A DNA stretch of 64,000 bases from the NCBI RefSeq assembly GCF_011634895.1, contig NZ_SIRR01000003.1, forward strand, positions 124,001 through 188,000, given 5' to 3'. The position numbers were made by a program, and so were the translations under genes. Below, piece by piece: positions 26,309-35,574 of the stretch (the stretch's first letter is position 1; every line of letters begins with the position of its first letter). The stretch is from Rheinheimera pleomorphica (GTDB lineage: Bacteria > Pseudomonadota > Gammaproteobacteria > Enterobacterales > Alteromonadaceae). The notes beneath the pieces are model-generated. The model saw nothing but the letters and a program-made list of their open reading frames with translations. It made no database searches and had not been told where the DNA came from.

Positions 26309-27769
26309 GTGTCAGCATTAGCCTCGTTATATCCGCAGCCGTTATGGCAATGGTTTGCCCAAATTTGCGCCATTCCACACCCGTCTAAGCATGAACACGC
26401 ATTAAGCCAGCATATTCAGGCCTGGGCACGTGATAAAGGCCTAACGGTACTGGAAGACAAGGTAGGCAACCTAATCATCAAAAAGGCGGCTACAGCCGGC
26501 TTTGAAAACCGCAAAACCGTGGTTATTCAGGCGCACCTGGATATGGTGCCACAAAAAAATGCTGACAAAGTGCATGATTTCACTAAAGATCCAATTGAAG
26601 CCTATGTCGACGGCGACTGGGTAAAAGCCAATGGCACTACCTTAGGCGCCGACAACGGCATTGGTATGGCGTCGGCGCTGGCCATTTTAGGCAGTGATGA
26701 TATTAAGCACGGCCCGTTAGAAGTGCTGCTAACGATTGACGAAGAGGCCGGCATGACCGGTGCCTTTGGTGTCGAGCCGGGTATGCTGGAAGCAGAGATC
26801 CTGATCAATACTGACTCTGAGCAGGAAGGCGAAATTTATATGGGCTGCGCCGGTGGTGTTGATGCCGAATTTACCGTGCCGGTACAGTGGCAGGCGCCTG
26901 CGGCGGGGGTTACAGCTGTAAACCTAAGCCTGACCGGCTTAAAAGGCGGCCACTCCGGCGTCAATATTCATTTAGGCCGCGGCAATGCTAATAAACTGCT
27001 GGCGCGTTTTTTAGCCCATAATGCCAGCCGTCTTGAACTTAGTGTAGCGGCCTTTAACGGCGGCTCGTTGCGTAATGCCATTCCGCGTGAAGCCAGCGTG
27101 ATGCTTACCGTGCCAGCAGCCAAGCTGAGCCAGTTACAGCAGCAGGTAGCGGATTATCAGGCGCTGTTGCAGCAAGAGTTAGCGGCAGTCGAGCCAGCAC
27201 TGAAGTTAAGCCTGGCGGAAAGCACGCTGCCAGCGCAGGTGTTAACGGCTGACGTACAGGCGCGGCTGATTAACCTATTAAACGTTTGCCCTAATGGCGT
27301 TATGCGCATGAGCGACGACATTGCCGGTGTGGTTGAAACCTCGCTGAATATGGGCGTGATCACCGCGACAGACAGCAGCGTGCAGGTGCTGTGTTTAATC
27401 CGCTCGTTAATCGACAGTGGCCGTGAGCAGGTTGAGGGCATGTTAAGCTCATTAGCGCAACTGGCTGGCGTGCCGGTGAAATTCAGCGGCGCTTATCCGG
27501 GCTGGAAGCCAGACCCAGCCTCGCCGGTGATGGCGATTGTCAAAGACACCTATCAGGCCATTTACAACAAAGAGCCGGTGATTATGGTGATCCACGCCGG
27601 TTTAGAGTGTGGCTTGTTTAAAAAGCCGTATCCTGAGATGGATATGGTCTCCATTGGCCCCACCATCCGCTTCCCACACGGCCCGGATGAAATGGTGAAT
27701 ATCACCACCGTTGGCCAGTACTGGGAATTGCTGTTAGCCGTGCTGGAGCGTATTCCAGAGCGTGGTTAA
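26309..27769 (+). CDS. pepD: Cytosol non-specific dipeptidase (Xaa-His dipeptidase, M20)
   Basis: A 486-residue zinc dipeptidase that cleaves many dipeptides, including Xaa-His. The start is GTG 26309 with TTAGGAG 6 nt upstream and matches the known PepD N-terminus (SALASLYPQPLWQWF). Metal and catalytic motifs: QAHLDMVPQ (His, Asp), TTLGADNGIGMA (bridging Asp), TIDEEAGMTGAFG (catalytic and metal Glu), INTDSEQEGEIYMGCAGG and the C-terminal HAGLECGLF. The length is normal for PepD. A hairpin (27778-27808) follows the stop. Confidence 0.97.
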   Translation: MSALASLYPQPLWQWFAQICAIPHPSKHEHALSQHIQAWARDKGLTVLEDKVGNLIIKKAATAGFENRKTVVIQAHLDMVPQKNADKVHDFTKDPIEAYVDGDWVKANGTTLGADNGIGMASALAILGSDDIKHGPLEVLLTIDEEAGMTGAFGVEPGMLEAEILINTDSEQEGEIYMGCAGGVDAEFTVPVQWQAPAAGVTAVNLSLTGLKGGHSGVNIHLGRGNANKLLARFLAHNASRLELSVAAFNGGSLRNAIPREASVMLTVPAAKLSQLQQQVADYQALLQQELAAVEPALKLSLAESTLPAQVLTADVQARLINLLNVCPNGVMRMSDDIAGVVETSLNMGVITATDSSVQVLCLIRSLIDSGREQVEGMLSSLAQLAGVPVKFSGAYPGWKPDPASPVMAIVKDTYQAIYNKEPVIMVIHAGLECGLFKKPYPEMDMVSIGPTIRFPHGPDEMVNITTVGQYWELLLAVLERIPERG

Positions 27770-27777
27770 CACAATGT

Positions 27778-27808
27778 AGTGGAAGCTCCGGGCTAGGATG
27801 CTTCCACT
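27778..27808 (+). terminator. Likely terminator hairpin after pepD
   Basis: AGTGGAAGC at 27778-27786 pairs perfectly with GCTTCCACT at 27800-27808 around a 13-nt loop, starting 8 bp after the pepD stop. The following tract is only weakly T-rich (GATTTGG), so termination efficiency is uncertain. Confidence 0.5.
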
Positions 27809-27832
27809 GATTTGGTTACATGTGCAACACAC

Positions 27833-27880
27833 TGTACAACTGCCATAGTCCGGCCTATACTTGTGCAGTTTAACGTACAT
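27833..27880 (+). promoter_or_regulatory. yefM-yoeB promoter/operator region
   Basis: The hexamer TGTACA at 27833-27838 and GTACAT at 27875-27880 lie upstream of yefM (ATG 27892). YefM-YoeB complexes are known to bind palindromes with a TGTACA core, so these are plausible autoregulation sites. Confidence 0.45.
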
Positions 27881-27891
27881 GTTGGGGTGTT

Positions 27892-28146
27892 ATGAAAGTT
27901 GTCTCTTTTACCGAAGCCAGAAATAGCTTAAAAGCGGTGCTGGACGCTGTGGTGAATGACGCTGACACCACCGTCATTACACGGCGTGACGCCGAAGATG
28001 CGGTGGTTATGTCACTCGACTACTACAACAGCCTGATGGAAACCGTACATTTACTGCGTTCACCGGCTAACGCCGAGCATTTGCAACGCTCTATCGCCCA
28101 GTACCACGCTGGCAAAGTTACAGCGCGAGAGTTGGTGAGTGACTAG
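27892..28146 (+). CDS. yefM: Antitoxin YefM (Phd/YefM family)
   Basis: An 84-residue antitoxin. The N-terminal DNA-binding half begins MKVVSFTEARNSLKAVLD and includes VITRRDAEDAVVMSLDYYNSLMET, both diagnostic of the YefM/Phd family; the C-terminal half (HLQRSIAQYHAGKVTARELVSD) is the toxin-wrapping tail. It neutralises YoeB and represses the pair's promoter. Its stop overlaps the yoeB start by 8 bp, the usual coupling. Two TGTACA-like sites lie upstream. Confidence 0.95.
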   Translation: MKVVSFTEARNSLKAVLDAVVNDADTTVITRRDAEDAVVMSLDYYNSLMETVHLLRSPANAEHLQRSIAQYHAGKVTARELVSD

Positions 28147-28402
28147 TCGCTTACTGTGTTGGACCGATGAAGCCTGGCAAGATTATTTGTACTGGCAAAA
28201 CCAGGATAAAAAAACGCTGAAACGCATTAATAAACTGATTACTGAAGCGAAGCGCAGCCCGTTTGACGGCATTGGCAAGCCTGAGCCGTTAAAGGAGAAT
28301 TTATCCGGTTTCTGGTCACGCCGCATTGATGACACCAACCGGCTGGTCTATGCGGTTGACGATGCTGCGTTAACCGTTATTTCCTGCCGTTATCATTACT
28401 AG
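28139..28402 (+). CDS. yoeB: Toxin YoeB, ribosome-dependent mRNA endonuclease
   Basis: An 87-residue RelE-fold toxin that cuts mRNA in the ribosomal A site. It starts at GTG 28139, inside the end of yefM. Family marks are WTDEAWQDYLYWQNQDKK, RINKLITEAKRSPFDGIGKPEPLKENLSG (not all shown in one run in the family, but continuous here), FWSRRIDDTNRLVYAV and the C-terminal SCRYHY, which holds the catalytic His and Tyr. The toxin looks intact. A complex palindromic region follows. Confidence 0.95.
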   Translation: MTSRLLCWTDEAWQDYLYWQNQDKKTLKRINKLITEAKRSPFDGIGKPEPLKENLSGFWSRRIDDTNRLVYAVDDAALTVISCRYHY

Positions 28403-28433
28403 AGTCCGCTGAAGCAAATCAAAGGTCGTAACC

Positions 28434-28600
28434 CTGATGTGCTCACCGCAGCAACTCCTTGTGTTATTTAAACCTGACATGATGATAAGCAGAACTGTCA
28501 GATGAAGTAACAGGCTCTGTTAGCGCAGCCCTGGAGTGTCTGACCGCAGGCGTAAGCCGCAGGGAGTTGCCAGGGCGAGCACATCAGAGGCTGTTACTTC
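28434..28600. repeat. Nested palindromic element between yoeB and the M14 peptidase
   Basis: Several inverted repeats interlock: CTGATGTGCTC (28434-28444) with GAGCACATCAG (28577-28587), GCAACTCC (28451-28458) with GGAGTTGC (28563-28570), GAAGTAACAG (28504-28513) with CTGTTACTTC (28591-28600), and GCCCTGG (28528-28534) with CCAGGGC (28570-28576). The first two share their right arm region with the last two, so alternative folds compete. It fills the 209-bp gap between converging genes and may include their terminators. Confidence 0.7.
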
Positions 28601-28611
28601 GCTGTTTTAAA

Positions 28612-29535
28612 TCATTTATTAGCCAACAAATAATCCAGCGCACCCACTACAGCCGCCACTTGTGCCTGAATACACTGCTCTGGCGTGGCGCTGGGGCTGT
28701 CCGGGTATACTTCGGTGGTACTGACCAACGGCGCATCGGTGACACTACCGCATAAACCCAACGTCGCTTTGGCGTAGTTAATCACACCAAACTGCGCAAT
28801 TTTCTCGCCAATCAGCTCGCCGTTTTCATCCGCTTCAGCAATATGGGTTACTTTAGCAACACTGTCGATAATGGCTTTTTGCAGCGCCGGGCAGGGGTGT
28901 TCACTGTCATCCACGGTGTAAAACCCATCCGGGATATTCCAGTTTTTATTCACTGTACCATCTCGCGCGGCCTTGGCCGGGCGAAACTCGCTGTTGTCTG
29001 AGTCGGTGGTTTCGTGCAGATCAATATGTAGCGCAAAGGGCGTATTCAGGCTGGCCAGATACTGGCACACTAACTGTGCTTCAGCGGCCTTACCGTCGGC
29101 GGCAAAGCTGCGGTTAGGATCTATCGCTTCGGGTGTCCAGCGGTTAATGGTTTCATATCCCCAGGGGCTAATGCAGGGCAACACCAGTATATTAAGGTTA
29201 TCGCTGTAGGCTTTAGCCTGGCTTTGTAAAAAACGCAGCGCACCATGCACACCGCTGGTTTCATAACCGTGCACACCGCCGGTGACTAAAACAGTCGGCT
29301 TGTTGCTTTGCCAGTTACGGTTTTTAACGGCAAACAGCGGGTAGGTTTTGCCACTAACGTGGCGGTAATCCAGCTCGCCGTATTGTTCAACGTCAAAATC
29401 GGTTGTTAACGCTTCTATCGCCGGCAAGACTTCGGCAAAAAAACTACGCTTTACGCTTTGCTCGCTTAACCACTGCGCGATTTGTGCCGCGCCCCAGGCC
29501 TGGCCGACAGTACCAATATGATAAATTTTATCCAT
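28612..29535 (-). CDS. M14-family zinc carboxypeptidase-like protein
   Basis: A 307-residue metallohydrolase with the M14 zinc site: His and Glu in VTGGVHGYETSG, the third ligand in ALHIDLHETTDSD, and a probable catalytic Glu in STTEVYPDS. IDPNRSFA holds the substrate-binding Asn-Arg pair. It lacks a clear signal peptide, so a cytosolic role is likely. The size and fold also fit the succinylglutamate desuccinylase/aspartoacylase branch, so the substrate may be an acylated amino acid rather than a peptide. The start is ATG 29533-29535 behind GGGGTGA; a GTG 6 bp upstream is in frame. It is downstream of cti on the same strand, separated by a hairpin. Confidence 0.78.
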   Translation of the reverse strand: MDKIYHIGTVGQAWGAAQIAQWLSEQSVKRSFFAEVLPAIEALTTDFDVEQYGELDYRHVSGKTYPLFAVKNRNWQSNKPTVLVTGGVHGYETSGVHGALRFLQSQAKAYSDNLNILVLPCISPWGYETINRWTPEAIDPNRSFAADGKAAEAQLVCQYLASLNTPFALHIDLHETTDSDNSEFRPAKAARDGTVNKNWNIPDGFYTVDDSEHPCPALQKAIIDSVAKVTHIAEADENGELIGEKIAQFGVINYAKATLGLCGSVTDAPLVSTTEVYPDSPSATPEQCIQAQVAAVVGALDYLLANK

Positions 29536-29565
29536 GCTCACCCCGCTGATGAATCGAAAACTATC

Positions 29566-29582
29566 AGCTGCCAGCGGCAGCT
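29566..29582 (-). terminator. Hairpin between cti and the M14 peptidase gene
   Basis: AGCTGCC (29566-29572), loop AGC, GGCAGCT (29576-29582): a perfect 7-bp stem. On the minus strand it is followed by GATAGTTTTC, a weak T-run, so it may terminate cti transcription. On the plus strand it is followed by TTGTT. Confidence 0.45.
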
Positions 29583-29655
29583 TTGTTCAGTGGCGCGACT
29601 TTAGCATTTATTGGTAATGGCTGGCTATTGGTGCCGGTCGTGGCATCGGTGCATG

Positions 29656-32025
29656 TCAGCGGTTTTCCAGCCGGTTATAGTCCAGCCAGCCGCTGTCTAC
29701 CGGGTGGTTTTGCCTAAACTGCTGGTTGAGTTTATCGCTAAAAGCCCAAAAGTCGGGCTGGCTGCGCCTGATGCCAAAGTTATCCAGCAGCCCGGCGTAA
29801 TCCTGCTCACTGCTAATTTGCTGCGCCTGCGCCACCAGTTTGGCTAAGTCGGCTTCTTTTACCCGCCAGAAGGCGTTGGGGTAGCTGCCCAGCAGGCCGT
29901 ATACCAGCGTCATATTATCCTCGGCCGGGTTGCGGTTGTCGGCTTCGCTAAACAGGCTATTGACGTTGTAATGTGCGCTGTTGCGGATAAGGGTAAATAG
30001 CTGCGCGGCGCCGCCGTTGTCAGGCTCTACCATGATCATCGTCAGCTCTGGCAAAGTCGATGCGGTAACGCCCTTCAGTTTGCCCAGCTCTGCCAGCAAG
30101 GAACGGCTATTAGCCGTTAAACCAGCATTCGCCAGCTGATAGCGTGTCGGCTGCACCTTCGCTAAATGCACAGCAAAGCGCTGATACAGCTCGGCTTTGG
30201 GCTTATCGGTACTAAAGCTTAAGCCACTGGGCTGGGTAAAAGAGTTGATATCATCGCGGATAAAGGCGGTCAGCTCGACGCCGGCTTTTTGATACCAGTT
30301 ATTAAATTCACGCCGGCGCTCATCCGGTGGTAAAAACGCCAGAAAATTCGACTCGCCTTCCATACGCAGAAAGTCCATATACAGCCGCGTCATCAGCTGA
30401 TGGCCATAGTTGCCGTAGACATCAAAGCCGGCTACCAGCAGGTAATGAATACGCTCCAGCAGCGCATAATCAATCACCCAGGCCGTTTTCGGCTGCTGGC
30501 CAACCAGACCTTTTACTACGGTAGCGTTATCAAAGTGGCGGAACACCGTCAGGCTGGCGTTGTCGTTACTGCCATCGCCCTGCCACAGGCCTTGCTCGGT
30601 TAAGTGGCGGCCATCTTTGAGTGCCTGGTTTAAAAAAGCACTGCGCGCACGGACATAATTGCCCTGGCGTTTGGCAAAAGCGACCCAGCTTAGTGCCAGG
30701 GTGCTGCTGTCTTTCTCAGCCGGTAGCCGCAGGTTATCGCGCTGCGACAGATAAAACGCCTCAACATCTTTGCTGCTGGCCATCTCGGGGGCAACAAAGT
30801 ACACCCAGAAGTGGTCGTTAATTACATTTAGCGCGACCTGACCGCGGCACACCGGGCCTTTGATATAGCCCATAATGGTATTTTCCGCCCGTTCCAGCAT
30901 AAAACGGTAGCGTGCATTGACCGGCAGCTGGGCAAAGGCGGTGAGCGGGTTAGCGGCGACTTCGGGCTCGTAGCCCGGCAGTTCAGTTACCTGGTAGTCG
31001 GCGTTAACAAACCACTGCTGCCATTTGGCCAGTAAATCGGCATTAATGTCATAAGGTTGGTGGGTTTTATTGACAATAGTGGCACTTAGCGGCAACAGCC
31101 GGTAATAAGGTCGTGTCACGCCCGGATCATCAAAGGGCCGGCGGCTGGCAATCACTTCAATGGGTTTGCCGGGTGGCGTTTTTGAGCGTACCAGCTGATA
31201 AAACTGCGGCGTTTCTTGTTTGGTATGCAAGGCGCTGAAATACAGCTGCGAGGTAAATAAGTGCTCAAAAATATAGCGCGCACTGAGCTGCCTATTCAGA
31301 TCATCGGCATTTAGCCACTGTTCCAGTTTGGCCACTTCGGCTTGTTGCTCAGCGCTAAGTGGTGCAGAGGCTGGCATGGCAGCGCCTTGTTTAAGCCAGT
31401 TTATCAGTAACTGATGCTCTTCACTGCTTAGGGCTGGCAGGCCATAGGGCATGCCGGCTAAAGGTTGGCGGCGGGCAAAGTGGTCAAACTCTTCAATGGT
31501 GGGGCAGCTTTGCTCGCGGTTCAGGCTAAAATCAAATGCTTTGGGCAAAATGCTGCTGTCGGGCAATGGCTGTTGCTGTTTAAGCTCGAGCATTTTAGCC
31601 AGTACCGAGGCCTGGGTGTTGGCCGCCGGGTTTTGGCTGCGCTCGTTTAGCACCGGAAAAAAGCCGCGTTCGCGCCACTGTGTTGTGCTGTACGCATCCA
31701 GCATCAACCGGTTCGGTGTCGCGGCCAGTAAGCGGGTGCCATCATACACTTTTTCTTTATGGGCGCCGCGTGCTATGCCTTCCGTTGAGGTCATATTCAG
31801 CTGGCACGGCGAGTCATAACAGGCATGGCACACCACGCAGCGGGCATCAATAAGTGGCTTAATGTGTTGGCTAAAGTGCTCATCTGCGTCGCTGCTGATG
31901 GCGGCGCGGTTATCCGGCGTGGCACGGCCGTATTGTTTATCCAGCTCCAGGCCAGCCAGTGCTGCGCAGCCAGCGCAGACCAGTACCGTTAATACCAGCC
32001 AGGTTTTCCAGTTGCGCTGTGGCAT
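29656..32025 (-). CDS. cti: Fatty acid cis/trans isomerase
   Basis: A 789-residue periplasmic haem enzyme that converts cis- to trans-unsaturated membrane fatty acids, a fast response to solvents and heat. The N-terminus has a membrane/signal segment (WLVLTVLVCAGCAALAGL). A c-type haem motif CVVCH is at about residues 63-67 (in DARCVVCHACYDSPC), as expected for Cti. Family-like stretches include DAYSTTQWRERGFFPVL near the N-terminus and GHQLMTRLYMDFLRMEGESNF further on. The length matches the family. It is alone on the minus strand; recC starts divergently 153 bp away. Confidence 0.92.
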   Translation of the reverse strand: MPQRNWKTWLVLTVLVCAGCAALAGLELDKQYGRATPDNRAAISSDADEHFSQHIKPLIDARCVVCHACYDSPCQLNMTSTEGIARGAHKEKVYDGTRLLAATPNRLMLDAYSTTQWRERGFFPVLNERSQNPAANTQASVLAKMLELKQQQPLPDSSILPKAFDFSLNREQSCPTIEEFDHFARRQPLAGMPYGLPALSSEEHQLLINWLKQGAAMPASAPLSAEQQAEVAKLEQWLNADDLNRQLSARYIFEHLFTSQLYFSALHTKQETPQFYQLVRSKTPPGKPIEVIASRRPFDDPGVTRPYYRLLPLSATIVNKTHQPYDINADLLAKWQQWFVNADYQVTELPGYEPEVAANPLTAFAQLPVNARYRFMLERAENTIMGYIKGPVCRGQVALNVINDHFWVYFVAPEMASSKDVEAFYLSQRDNLRLPAEKDSSTLALSWVAFAKRQGNYVRARSAFLNQALKDGRHLTEQGLWQGDGSNDNASLTVFRHFDNATVVKGLVGQQPKTAWVIDYALLERIHYLLVAGFDVYGNYGHQLMTRLYMDFLRMEGESNFLAFLPPDERRREFNNWYQKAGVELTAFIRDDINSFTQPSGLSFSTDKPKAELYQRFAVHLAKVQPTRYQLANAGLTANSRSLLAELGKLKGVTASTLPELTMIMVEPDNGGAAQLFTLIRNSAHYNVNSLFSEADNRNPAEDNMTLVYGLLGSYPNAFWRVKEADLAKLVAQAQQISSEQDYAGLLDNFGIRRSQPDFWAFSDKLNQQFRQNHPVDSGWLDYNRLENR

Positions 32026-32178
32026 AGCCGCTCCTGCTATCGGGTTTTGCTTATGCTAGCGCGTTTAGCCCAGCTTGACCAATTTGTGGCCCTGGTGCTG
32101 GCGTGGCTGTGGTAGCGCGTTCTCAAATGACAGTGGCTGTGCTAACCTGCCAGCATGTTGTTTTGCCAGAGAATTCGC

Positions 32179-35100
32179 ATGCCTGAAGCCGGTTTTGTTG
32201 TCATCCACGCCAATCAGCTGGAAACGCTGCGAGAGTTACTGGTGCAGTGGCTGAGCAAGCAGCCGGTGCCGGTGCTGGGCACCGAGCAAATATTGGTACA
32301 AAGTAATGGTATTGCCCAGTGGCTGAAGATGGCACTGGCCGAAACCGGCAACGGCCACCCCGGCATTGCCGCTGGTTTAAAAGTGGAGCTGCCAAACCAG
32401 TTTGTCTGGCAGCTTTACCGCGCTGTGCTGGGCGATAGTATTCCGAAAAGCCTGCCGTATGACAAACTGAATTTAAGCTGGCGTCTGCTTGGCTTATTGC
32501 CCAAGTTAACCGATAGCGTGTATCAGCCGCTTAAACGTTATTTGCAGGATGACAACGATGGCCGTAAAAGTTATCAGCTGGCGCTGCGCTTAGCGGACTT
32601 ATTTGACCAGTATCAGGTATACCGCGCCGACTGGCTGCAAAGCTGGCGCGATGGTGACAATGCCCTGCCGGGCAGTAAGCAACTGCAGGTGCCGGACGAT
32701 CAACTGTGGCAGCCGGCATTGTGGCGTTTGCTGCAAAGCCAGATGAGCAACATGCTTGGCGAACTGGCATTTTCCAGCCGCGCTGATGTGCACAATAAAG
32801 CCCTTAGCGCGCTGCGGCAAGGTCAGCTGGCGCGGCCCGACTTACTGCCCGATCGCATCGTGGTGTTTGGCGTCTCGTCCTTGCCGCAACAAACGGTAGA
32901 GCTTTTAGCGGCGCTGGGCGCGCAGCGCCAGGTGCTGCTTACCGTGCTTAACCCCTGCCGGCATTTTTGGGGCGATATCAGCCATGTTAAAGATGAGGTG
33001 CGCACCGCGCAAAAACGCCATGGCCGCAAACCGGGCCTGCCGCCGGTGCTGGATACCGATGCCTTGTATTTACATGCGCCGGTACTGCTGGCCAGTTTAG
33101 GCAAGCAGGGGCGTGATTACATCAGCTTGCTGGATGGTTTTGACAGCAGCGAGCAATACCGGCACTGGTTTAATGGCCGCATTGATTTATTTGCTGAGCC
33201 GGTAGCCGATATCAGCGCCTTACCGCTGTTGGCGCAGCTGCAACAAGATATGCTGGAGCTTAACCCGACGCCAAACCCGCCGCGGCTACTCAGTGCAAAT
33301 GACAACAGCATTAGCTTTCATATAGCGCACAGCCGCCAGCGTGAAGTAGAGATATTGCAGGACAACCTGATCGCCGCCTTTGCCGCCGACCCTGAGTTAA
33401 AACCGCGCGATGTGATTATTATGACGCCGGATATCAGCCTGTACCAAAGCCATGTGCATGCCGTGTTTGGCCGGCTGGCGACCGATGATGCGCGCTTTTT
33501 GCCCTATACCTTAGCCGATCAGAGCCTGCGCGGCAGCCAGCCGCTGATGCTGGCGCTGGAATACCTGCTGGATTTACCGCAGCAGCGTTTTAGTTTAAGC
33601 GAAGTATGCGATTTGCTGGACGTGCCGGCCATTCAGCGCCGTTTTGGCATCAGCAGCGAGGCGCTGCCGCAGTTACGTTTATGGCTAACTGAAGCTGGTG
33701 CCCGTTGGGGGCTGGATGCACAGCAGCGCGCCAGCTTAGACTTAGCGGCGCCGGGCAGTCAGTACAGCTGGATGTTTGCCATCGAGCGTATGTTGCTCGG
33801 CTTTGCCATCGGCGAGGTTGACAGCTGGCAAGGCTGTGCGCCCTACACTGAGGTAGCCGGCTTAGCTGCAGCAGAGCTTGGGCCTGTGCTGCAGTTTGTG
33901 CAGCAGTTAAAGCGCTGGCAGCAGAGTTTTAGCGCTGAGCAAAGCCAGCGTGGCCTGGCGGACTGGCAGCAGTTGCTGTTGGGTGATAACGGCCTGCTGC
34001 CCAGCCTGTTTGATTTTAGCGAAGCGCAGGATCAGCAAATATACGCCCGGCTTAGCGATGCCATGGCAACCTTAGTTGACGCAGCGCAAAGCGGCGATTT
34101 TAGCGGCAGTGTTAGCCTGGCGGTGCTGCGCGAAGCCTGGCTGGAGCAGGCTGGCAGCAGTGGTTTAAGCCAACGCTTTTTAGCCGGTAGTCTGACGTTT
34201 TCTACCTTAATGCCAATGCGTGCCATCCCGTTTAAGCGTATTTATCTGCTGGGCTTAAATGATGGTGACTATCCGCGTTCAAGAATGCGTGATGATTTTG
34301 ACTTAATGGCGCACGATTACCGCCCCGGCGATCGCTCGCGGCGCGATGATGACCGCTATTTGTTTTTAGAGGCGCTGCTAAGTGCACGCGAGGCATTGTA
34401 TTTAAGCTGGGTTGGGCGCGATATCCGCAATAACAGCGAGCTGCCGCCCAGTGTGTTGCTAAGCCAGTTAATGGATCTGCTCGACAGCGGCTGGCAGCAT
34501 CCGTGCACTAAAGCCGTATCAAAAGCCTTATGCCATAGCTACCCGCTGCAGCCGTTTTCGCCGCAGTATTTTAATGGTGCTCTACCAACTTACGCCCATG
34601 AGTGGCAGGCTGCCCATCAGCCAGCGCTGGCACTGAGCGCTGCCAGCGACGTTGAGCTTGAATACCCACTGTTAAGCCTGCGTCTGCTGGATGACTTTCT
34701 GGCCAACCCGTGCCGGCATTATTTGCAACAGCGCTTTAAAACCCGTTTTTACCCGGCTGAATTAGCCAGTGAAGATAGCGAACCCTTTGTGCTGAATACG
34801 CTTGAGCGGTATCAGCTAAAGCAGCAGCTGCTGTTACAACTGTTAGCCGAGCCAGAGCTGGATATCGACCAGGCGGTAGCCGCGCTTGCCGCCCAGGCCA
34901 AATTGCCATTGGCGCTGTTTGGGCAGCTAAGCGCGGCCGAAATTAGCCGTGAGGCCAAAGTGGTGTTTGCCCGCTACCAAAGCTGCGGTATTGCCTGGCA
35001 GCAGCGCAGTACACCGCTGCTATTGACGCTGCAACCTGCCGGCATAGCGCTACACGACAGCCTGAGTAATGTGTTTCAAAGCCCGGCCGGGCAGCAGGCA

Positions 35101-35574
35101 CTGCTGCAGCTTAGGCCCAGTGCTATCCGCAATAAAGGCGAGCTGCGCTGGCATACGCTACGCAGTAGCTATGTGCAGCAACTGGCCGCCAATGCCCAGG
35201 GTGAAGCGGTCAGTACTTATCAGTTTGGCCTGGACGATGCGGTGCAGCTATTACCGCAGGCGCAAAGCCAGGCCAGTGCCCAGTTAGCCAGTCTGGTCAG
35301 TTTTTGGCAGCAGGGGCTGGCTGCGCCGCTACCGGTGATGCCAAAAACCGCGCTGTGTTTTCTGCAAACGGGCGATTTAGCCAAATGCCGCGAGCAGTAT
35401 GAGGGCGGTTATAGCTTAACGGGCGAGCTGGACGGCGCCCCCGAGCTGGCGCGCTATTATCCGGATTTTGCCAGCCTGCTTGCTGCCGGTTTTACCGACT
35501 GGGCAGAAAAGCTATATGGCCCTATGTTGCAATTGCCGGTAGCAGAGCTTGGCAAGCAGGAGGCTGACGCATGA
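32179..35574 (+). CDS. recC: Exodeoxyribonuclease V gamma subunit RecC
   Basis: A 1131-residue RecC, the subunit of RecBCD that holds the complex together, splits the DNA strands and recognises Chi. I start it at ATG 32179 (MPEAGFVVIHANQLETLREL), because RecC proteins begin close to this point; the frame has another ATG at 32155 and neither has a strong ribosome-binding site. ILVQSNGIAQWLKMALAE, LADLFDQYQVYRADWL and LDDFLANPCRHYLQQRF are typical. Its stop overlaps the recB start (ATGA). The order recC-recB-recD without ptrA between recC and recB differs from Escherichia coli. Confidence 0.96.
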   Translation: MPEAGFVVIHANQLETLRELLVQWLSKQPVPVLGTEQILVQSNGIAQWLKMALAETGNGHPGIAAGLKVELPNQFVWQLYRAVLGDSIPKSLPYDKLNLSWRLLGLLPKLTDSVYQPLKRYLQDDNDGRKSYQLALRLADLFDQYQVYRADWLQSWRDGDNALPGSKQLQVPDDQLWQPALWRLLQSQMSNMLGELAFSSRADVHNKALSALRQGQLARPDLLPDRIVVFGVSSLPQQTVELLAALGAQRQVLLTVLNPCRHFWGDISHVKDEVRTAQKRHGRKPGLPPVLDTDALYLHAPVLLASLGKQGRDYISLLDGFDSSEQYRHWFNGRIDLFAEPVADISALPLLAQLQQDMLELNPTPNPPRLLSANDNSISFHIAHSRQREVEILQDNLIAAFAADPELKPRDVIIMTPDISLYQSHVHAVFGRLATDDARFLPYTLADQSLRGSQPLMLALEYLLDLPQQRFSLSEVCDLLDVPAIQRRFGISSEALPQLRLWLTEAGARWGLDAQQRASLDLAAPGSQYSWMFAIERMLLGFAIGEVDSWQGCAPYTEVAGLAAAELGPVLQFVQQLKRWQQSFSAEQSQRGLADWQQLLLGDNGLLPSLFDFSEAQDQQIYARLSDAMATLVDAAQSGDFSGSVSLAVLREAWLEQAGSSGLSQRFLAGSLTFSTLMPMRAIPFKRIYLLGLNDGDYPRSRMRDDFDLMAHDYRPGDRSRRDDDRYLFLEALLSAREALYLSWVGRDIRNNSELPPSVLLSQLMDLLDSGWQHPCTKAVSKALCHSYPLQPFSPQYFNGALPTYAHEWQAAHQPALALSAASDVELEYPLLSLRLLDDFLANPCRHYLQQRFKTRFYPAELASEDSEPFVLNTLERYQLKQQLLLQLLAEPELDIDQAVAALAAQAKLPLALFGQLSAAEISREAKVVFARYQSCGIAWQQRSTPLLLTLQPAGIALHDSLSNVFQSPAGQQALLQLRPSAIRNKGELRWHTLRSSYVQQLAANAQGEAVSTYQFGLDDAVQLLPQAQSQASAQLASLVSFWQQGLAAPLPVMPKTALCFLQTGDLAKCREQYEGGYSLTGELDGAPELARYYPDFASLLAAGFTDWAEKLYGPMLQLPVAELGKQEADA

